Program-made: the position numbers and the translations under genes
Part shown: piece by piece, positions 59,856 through 64,000 of the stretch
How the letters are laid out: every line of letters starts with the position of its first letter
How positions within the stretch are numbered: the stretch's first letter is position 1
Source of the DNA: Cupriavidus basilensis
GTDB taxonomy: Bacteria > Pseudomonadota > Gammaproteobacteria > Burkholderiales > Burkholderiaceae
NCBI RefSeq assembly: GCF_000832305.1
Contig: NZ_CP010537.1
Coordinates: 2,728,001-2,792,000 of the forward strand
Direction of reading: 5' to 3'
Length of the DNA: 64,000 bases
The notes under the pieces: model-generated
Database searches by the model: none
The model's input: the letters and a program-made list of their open reading frames with translations, nothing else
Told to the model about the DNA's origin: nothing

Positions 59856-60221
59856 TTATTTGAGCTGATAGGGAATCCGCACACCAGGCTCGCTGACCGA
59901 GAAGTCTTTGGTATTGCGTGTGACCAGCAACATCGAATGCGCTTGCGCCGACGCCCAGATAATCGCGTCAGGCAGCTTGATTCGTGCGGTTTTTCGAATC
60001 TGGACTGCGCGAGTGGAAACCGCATCATCGACTGCGATCAGCCGGAACGCATTGAGCCACGCGCGCAATGTCTGCTCTTCTTCCACTGTTGCGCCCACCA
60101 TCACCTCCATCCAGGTGATGACACTGATCGCCCTTGACTCGTAGCGGCGCATCTCGATCATGGCCTCTTCGATTCCGTTCAAGTGGTCGATCAGGATATT
60201 GGTGTCGAAGAGCGCGTTCAC
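59856..60221 (-). CDS. vapC: VapC-type PIN domain toxin
   Basis: A 121-residue PIN ribonuclease. Acidic site: Asp6 (LFDTN), Glu39 (TWMEVMVG), Asp85 (KLPDAIIWA) and Asp106 (TRNTKDF), so it should cleave RNA with Mg2+/Mn2+. The GTG start overlaps the antitoxin stop as GTGA, with GGAGG a few bases upstream, the usual coupled arrangement. The target RNA cannot be predicted. Confidence 0.9.
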   Translation of the reverse strand: MNALFDTNILIDHLNGIEEAMIEMRRYESRAISVITWMEVMVGATVEEEQTLRAWLNAFRLIAVDDAVSTRAVQIRKTARIKLPDAIIWASAQAHSMLLVTRNTKDFSVSEPGVRIPYQLK

Positions 60222-60436
60222 CACTCCTCCCGCAGCTTTTCCTGATACGCAAGGCCATCCACCCCGCGGTGCTTCCAAAGCCCGAAGGTGTCAGCGGCCA
60301 GGCCAGGCTTGCGCTGCGCGATGTACGCTTGAATTGCCTCGCGAATGACTACTGCCCGAGGGCGCTTTTCTGCCTCGACAATGGCTGCCAGCGCCTGGAG
60401 CTGGTCTTCCGCAAGGTCGACCAGGATGCGACTCAT
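60218..60436 (-). CDS. vapB: Ribbon-helix-helix antitoxin
   Basis: A 72-residue protein starting RILVDLAEDQLQALAAIVEAE followed by RPRAVVIREAIQAYIAQ, the beta-ribbon plus two helices of RHH DNA-binding domains; the C-terminal 30 residues (GLWKHRGVDGLAYQEKL) should bind the toxin. It partners the PIN protein and, with it, represses the operon through the palindrome upstream. The ATG used is 11 codons inside a frame that would otherwise overlap the operator. Confidence 0.88.
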   Translation of the reverse strand: MSRILVDLAEDQLQALAAIVEAEKRPRAVVIREAIQAYIAQRKPGLAADTFGLWKHRGVDGLAYQEKLREEW

Positions 60437-60457
60437 GATTAACCCAAAAACGATATG

Positions 60458-60478
60458 TGATATACGCATCGTATATCA
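60458..60478. promoter_or_regulatory. Operator palindrome of the toxin-antitoxin operon
   Basis: Arms TGATATAC (60458-60465) and GTATATCA (60471-60478) are perfect, separated by GCATC, about 20 bp before the antitoxin start. The A/T-rich arms would also serve as a -10 element, so binding by the antitoxin should block transcription. Confidence 0.8.
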
Positions 60479-60715
60479 TCCAATTTGAAACAACAAGGGA
60501 CCAGCACGGCAATCCGGACCGGAACACGGCGGCGCTGGAAACCGGGCTGGCGCGCAGGGCTTCGCGACCAGCACGGCATCTGCTCCGGCCCGAACAGGCC
60601 CCTTCTGCTGCTGTTCGGCGCGCGCAAGGGGCGCTAGCCTCATGGCTACCCACTAGCCCCTCGCCGGCGGAGCGAACCCCCCCCCTTCCCCGCGCGGCAC
60701 ACCTGGAAGTGCTTC

Positions 60716-62446
60716 ATGTATGTGTATGACACCGTCGACCAGCAACTGGTCGACCAGCGCGTTGCGCAGTTCAGCGGCCAGACCGAACGGTTTCTCACCG
60801 GCCAGCTCACCGAGGACGAGTTCCGCGTGCTGCGGCTGCAGAACGGCCTCTACATCCAGCGCCATGCGCCCATGCTGCGCGTGGCGATCCCCTACGGCAT
60901 GCTGGTGTCGCGGCAACTGCGCAAGCTGGCCGAGATAGCGCGCCGCTTTGACCGCGGCTACGGGCACTTCAGCACGCGGCAGAACATGCAGTTCAACTGG
61001 CCGCGCCTGGAAGACGCGCCAGCCATCCTGGCGGAGCTGGCGACCGTGCAGATGCACGCCATCCAGACCAGCGGCAATTGCATCCGCAACACCACCACCG
61101 ACCACTTCGCCGGGCTGGCGCCGGATGAGATCGTGAACCCCCTGGTGTGGTGCGAGATCATCCGCCAGTGGTCGATGCTGCATCCCGAGTTTGCCTTCCT
61201 GCCACGCAAGTTCAAGATCGCGGTGAGCGGCGCCACCACGGACCGCGCCGCGGTGGGCGTGCACGATATCGGCCTGCAGGCCGTGGAGCGCGATGGCGAG
61301 CTTGGCTTCCGGGTATGGGTGGGCGGCGGCATGGGCCGCACGCCCATGGTCGGCAAGCTGATCAATGCCTTCGTGCACTGGTCCGACCTGCTCACCTACC
61401 TGCAGGCCACGCTGCGCGTCTACAACCTGCACGGCCGGCGCGACAACAAGTACAAGGCGCGCATCAAGATCCTGGTCAAGGACCTGACGCCGGGCGTGTT
61501 CGCGCAACAGGTGGACGAGCAATGGCAGCGGATCCGCGGCGGGCCGGACACGGTCAGCGCGGACTTCGTGGCCGGCGTGGCGGGCCGCTTCACCACGCCG
61601 TACCATGATCCCGCGGCGGCGCACGAGGCCGGCCCGGATCCCGAACTGGCGGCAGCGCATCCGCGCTTTGCCCGCTGGCTCGTGCATGCGCATCGCGTGC
61701 CCGGCTACGCCGCCGTGACCGTCTCGCTGAAGGCCACCGGCATGCCGCCCGGCGACATCACCGCCGACCAGATGGATGCGGTGGCGGACCTGGCGGAGCG
61801 CTTTGGCTTTGGCGAGCTGCGGGTCTCGCACGAGCAGAACCTGATCCTGGCCGACGTGCGCCGCAGCGCGCTGTTTGCGCTCTGGCAGGCGCTGGACGCG
61901 CTCAACCTGGCCACCGCCAACATCGGCCTGCTCACCAATATCATTGCCTGCCCGGGCGGGGACTTCTGCGCACTGGCCAACGCGGTGTCGATTCCGCTGG
62001 CCGAGGCCATCCAGCGCCGCTTCGACGACCTGGACTACCTGTTCGAGATCGGCGAGCTGGACCTGAACATCTCCGGCTGCATCAACTCCTGCGGGCACCA
62101 CCACGTGGGCCATATCGGCATCCTTGGCGTGGACAAGGCCGGCGAGGAGTGGTACCAGGTGACCATCGGCGGGCGCCAGAACGGCGCGGCCGGCCATGCG
62201 TTGCTGGATCAGCACAAGGGCGGCGGCGCGGCGATCGGCCGCATCATCGGCCCGTCGTTCGCGCGCGATGAAATCCCGGATGTGGTGGCGCTGCTGATCG
62301 ATACCTACCTGTCCCTGCGCGACAGCGAGGCGGAGCGGTTTATCGACGTGGTGGAGCGGGTTGGCCCGGAACCCTTCAAGCAAGCGGTCTACCAGGACCC
62401 GAGGATCGTCGCGCGGCGGCAGCAAGCGGAGCAAGCCCGTGCCTGA
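60716..62446 (+). CDS. cysI: Sulfite reductase hemoprotein (CysI) / nitrite-sulfite reductase
   Basis: A 576-residue siroheme-[4Fe-4S] reductase of assimilatory sulfate reduction. It has the family's two-fold repeat, with STRQNMQFNWPRLEDAPAIL and TSGNCIRNTTTDHFAG in the first half and the cluster-ligating CPGGDFC and NISGCINSCGHHHVGHIG in the second. It reduces sulfite to sulfide with electrons from a flavoprotein or ferredoxin. DUF934 (cysteine-biosynthesis accessory) follows and overlaps. A 240-bp gap upstream must hold the promoter, probably CysB-controlled, but no site was identified. Confidence 0.93.
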   Translation: MYVYDTVDQQLVDQRVAQFSGQTERFLTGQLTEDEFRVLRLQNGLYIQRHAPMLRVAIPYGMLVSRQLRKLAEIARRFDRGYGHFSTRQNMQFNWPRLEDAPAILAELATVQMHAIQTSGNCIRNTTTDHFAGLAPDEIVNPLVWCEIIRQWSMLHPEFAFLPRKFKIAVSGATTDRAAVGVHDIGLQAVERDGELGFRVWVGGGMGRTPMVGKLINAFVHWSDLLTYLQATLRVYNLHGRRDNKYKARIKILVKDLTPGVFAQQVDEQWQRIRGGPDTVSADFVAGVAGRFTTPYHDPAAAHEAGPDPELAAAHPRFARWLVHAHRVPGYAAVTVSLKATGMPPGDITADQMDAVADLAERFGFGELRVSHEQNLILADVRRSALFALWQALDALNLATANIGLLTNIIACPGGDFCALANAVSIPLAEAIQRRFDDLDYLFEIGELDLNISGCINSCGHHHVGHIGILGVDKAGEEWYQVTIGGRQNGAAGHALLDQHKGGGAAIGRIIGPSFARDEIPDVVALLIDTYLSLRDSEAERFIDVVERVGPEPFKQAVYQDPRIVARRQQAEQARA

Positions 62447-63023
62447 TCACCCATCATTGCCACCGCTGAACAATGTGATTCGCAACGGCCAGCTTGAAGC
62501 AGACATCTGGCGCGCCTTCGTGCCGGACAAGAACGCGCCGGCATCGGCATCGGCAACACACGCGCTGCCGCCCGACGAAAACGGCTGGCTGGTCACCCTT
62601 GCCACATGGCGGGCGGCACGCGATGCCCTGCGCCTGCGCCGCCACCCGGTAGCCGTGTACCTCGGCCCGGACGCGGATCCTGAAGACCTGCTTGAGGCGG
62701 GCGGAGCCACCATCGATGCCACCGGCATCGCGCACCTGGCGATCGACTTCCCGGTTTATACCGACGGGCGCGGCTATTCGCTGGCGCAACTGCTGCGCAC
62801 GCAATATGGCTGGGGCGGCGAGCTGCGCGCGGTAGGCGACGTGATGATCGATACCGTGCACTACATGGCGCGCTGCGGCTTTGATGCCTTCGCCGTCAAG
62901 CCGAGCCACGACCCGCAGGCCGCGCTGGCGGCGCTAGGGACGTTCACGGTGCATTACCAGAAGACGTACCCGGCGGCGGCCGCGCCGGCTATGTCGGCAA
63001 CCAGCCGTCCAGCAATGCGTTGA
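62439..63023 (+). CDS. DUF934 family protein, CysI partner
   Basis: A 194-residue protein of DUF934, found beside cysI in beta- and gamma-proteobacteria (often called the oxidoreductase accessory of cysteine synthesis); the mechanism is not established. Recognisable stretches are DENGWLVTLATWRAARDALRL, VYLGPDADPEDLL and LAIDFPVYTDGRGYSLAQLLR, GVDVMIDTVHYMARCGFD-like near the end. The GTG start overlaps the CysI stop by 8 bases and has GGAG upstream, so they are translationally coupled. A longer ATG frame inside cysI is rejected. Confidence 0.88.
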   Translation: MPDHPSLPPLNNVIRNGQLEADIWRAFVPDKNAPASASATHALPPDENGWLVTLATWRAARDALRLRRHPVAVYLGPDADPEDLLEAGGATIDATGIAHLAIDFPVYTDGRGYSLAQLLRTQYGWGGELRAVGDVMIDTVHYMARCGFDAFAVKPSHDPQAALAALGTFTVHYQKTYPAAAAPAMSATSRPAMR

Positions 63024-63849
63024 CAGGCGCGTGGGCCTCGTACTGGACCCAGTGGCCCGCGTTGGCAATGACGCGGCCTTCGCGGCGCGGGCTGTCCTGG
63101 GTCATTGCCGCGATGGCCCGGACAGGATCCGCCGTGACGTCGTGCTCGCCCCAGGCCAGCAGCACCTCGCCGCCGAAGCGGTCCAGCGCGCAGCGCAGGT
63201 CGCCGGCGCGGGAAATGTTCTTGCTGCGAAAGCGCGTGAGGCGGCAGGACTCGGTGTGCGCATACATGGCCATGGCATCGATCCTGGCCGGGTCGGCCAG
63301 CATGAACGCTTCCAGGTTGTAGCGCATCGCCACCGCCAGGGCCTCGGCATCCCCGGCCTTGCGCCAGTCCACCAGCGCACGCTGCTGGCGGCGGATGCCG
63401 CCATGGCCGCCTGAGCCCATCAGCGCCAGCCGGCACACGGTGCCGAGCGATGCGGCCACGTTGGCCGCCACCAGCCCGCCGAAGGAGAAGCCGACCAGGC
63501 TGAGCGCCTTGTCGCAGCCGGGCAACTGCCTGATGCCCCTGACCAGCGTGCCGGTCATCACGGAAAGATCGCTGGCGATATCGTCCGACTCGCCAAACCC
63601 CGGCATGTCCGGCGCCCACACCGCGCGGTGCGCGGCCAGCGCCTCGATGTTGCGCACCCAGTGCAGCCAGCTGCCATGCCCGCCATGCAGCAGGACCACG
63701 GGGTGCCCCTCGCCAAAGCGGCGCCAGACCATGCGGCAGCCATCGGCATCGGTGACGATCCGCTCGGATTGTTGCAACAGGGCGGCCGCCTGCGCTTCGG
63801 GTTGGATTGAAGCGACAGGCGTTTTGCTGCTGATCTGGGTCATTGGCAT
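62989..63849 (-). CDS. Alpha/beta fold hydrolase
   Basis: A 286-residue alpha/beta hydrolase of the MhpC/epoxide hydrolase-like group. It has HGGHGSWLHWVRNI after the first strand, APDMPGFGESDD, the nucleophile elbow GFSFGG, an Asp in WGEHDVTADP and His in NAGHWVQYEAHAP. The 3-prime end overlaps the convergent DUF934 gene by 35 bp. Ring-cleavage hydrolases look like this, but no meta-cleavage genes are nearby. The start is one of two ATGs (63849 or 63843); the ribosome site is weak. Confidence 0.87.
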   Translation of the reverse strand: MPMTQISSKTPVASIQPEAQAAALLQQSERIVTDADGCRMVWRRFGEGHPVVLLHGGHGSWLHWVRNIEALAAHRAVWAPDMPGFGESDDIASDLSVMTGTLVRGIRQLPGCDKALSLVGFSFGGLVAANVAASLGTVCRLALMGSGGHGGIRRQQRALVDWRKAGDAEALAVAMRYNLEAFMLADPARIDAMAMYAHTESCRLTRFRSKNISRAGDLRCALDRFGGEVLLAWGEHDVTADPVRAIAAMTQDSPRREGRVIANAGHWVQYEAHAPVNALLDGWLPT

Positions 63850-64000
63850 GGGCGCGCGCCATCTGGCCTCCGGGCGCGGCGATCTGCCTCGGCGCACCTG
63901 GGGATGCCGGACGCGCGAAAGACGGTTCCGATTCCGGATCATAGCGAATTCCGGATGTACCGTCCCTGGCCTCAGGACCGCACGAGGACCGCGTCATCCC

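Overview
The window is high-GC DNA with dense, mostly ATG/GTG-started genes. Its content (DmpR-type phenol control, an imuA-imuB-dnaE2 SOS cassette, Bug/TctC binding proteins, an AtuA/carboxylase acyl-CoA cluster, CysI plus DUF934) points to a soil beta-proteobacterium of the Burkholderiaceae, most like Cupriavidus. No rRNA, tRNA, complete insertion sequence or CRISPR array was seen.

Layout. 1-3.1 kb: start of a multicomponent phenol hydroxylase operon (dmpK, dmpL, running off the left edge) behind a sigma-54 promoter with two phased activator sites, preceded by its DmpR-type activator. 3.3-7.5 kb: patatin-like lipase, CoA-transferase, an orphan small protein, 1-Cys peroxiredoxin and a VOC protein. 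7.6-17.2 kb: an operon of acyl-CoA carboxylase beta, acyl-CoA dehydrogenase, enoyl-CoA hydratase, carboxylase alpha, AtuA-like protein and a TctC-type binding protein, divergent from an IclR regulator across a palindrome. 17.5-23.6 kb: TPR secreted protein, small envelope proteins, a DMT exporter and a chemoreceptor. 23.6-29.5 kb: SOS mutasome imuA-imuB-dnaE2 with a textbook LexA box. 29.8-41.1 kb: a stress/envelope island (P-type ATPase, HlyD-ABC export system, universal stress protein) containing clear gene wreckage: an E2 acyltransferase remnant, a frameshifted histidine kinase and a truncated DUF4382 lipoprotein. 41.2-45.2 kb: an apparent operon of chemoreceptor, stand-alone H-NS DNA-binding domain and an EAL phosphodiesterase with a globin-like N-terminus, preceded by about 200 bp holding seven consecutive hairpins.

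45.6-58.4 kb: a catabolic locus. On the minus strand it encodes an amidohydrolase, a complete ribose-type ABC importer, an intradiol dioxygenase of hydroxyquinol type, YciI and Dabb proteins and a CoA ligase. Beyond a divergent LysR gene lie maleylacetate reductase and a 3-hydroxyisobutyrate-dehydrogenase-like enzyme. Together they suggest import of an unknown compound, hydrolysis or deamination, and funnelling through hydroxyquinol and maleylacetate to beta-ketoadipate. 58.7-64 kb: exported alpha/beta hydrolase, a VapBC-type toxin-antitoxin pair with its operator, sulfite reductase cysI with DUF934, and a second alpha/beta hydrolase.

A recurring feature is short tandem arrays of 11-13 bp units, all different in sequence, lying in intergenic spacers at seven separate places.
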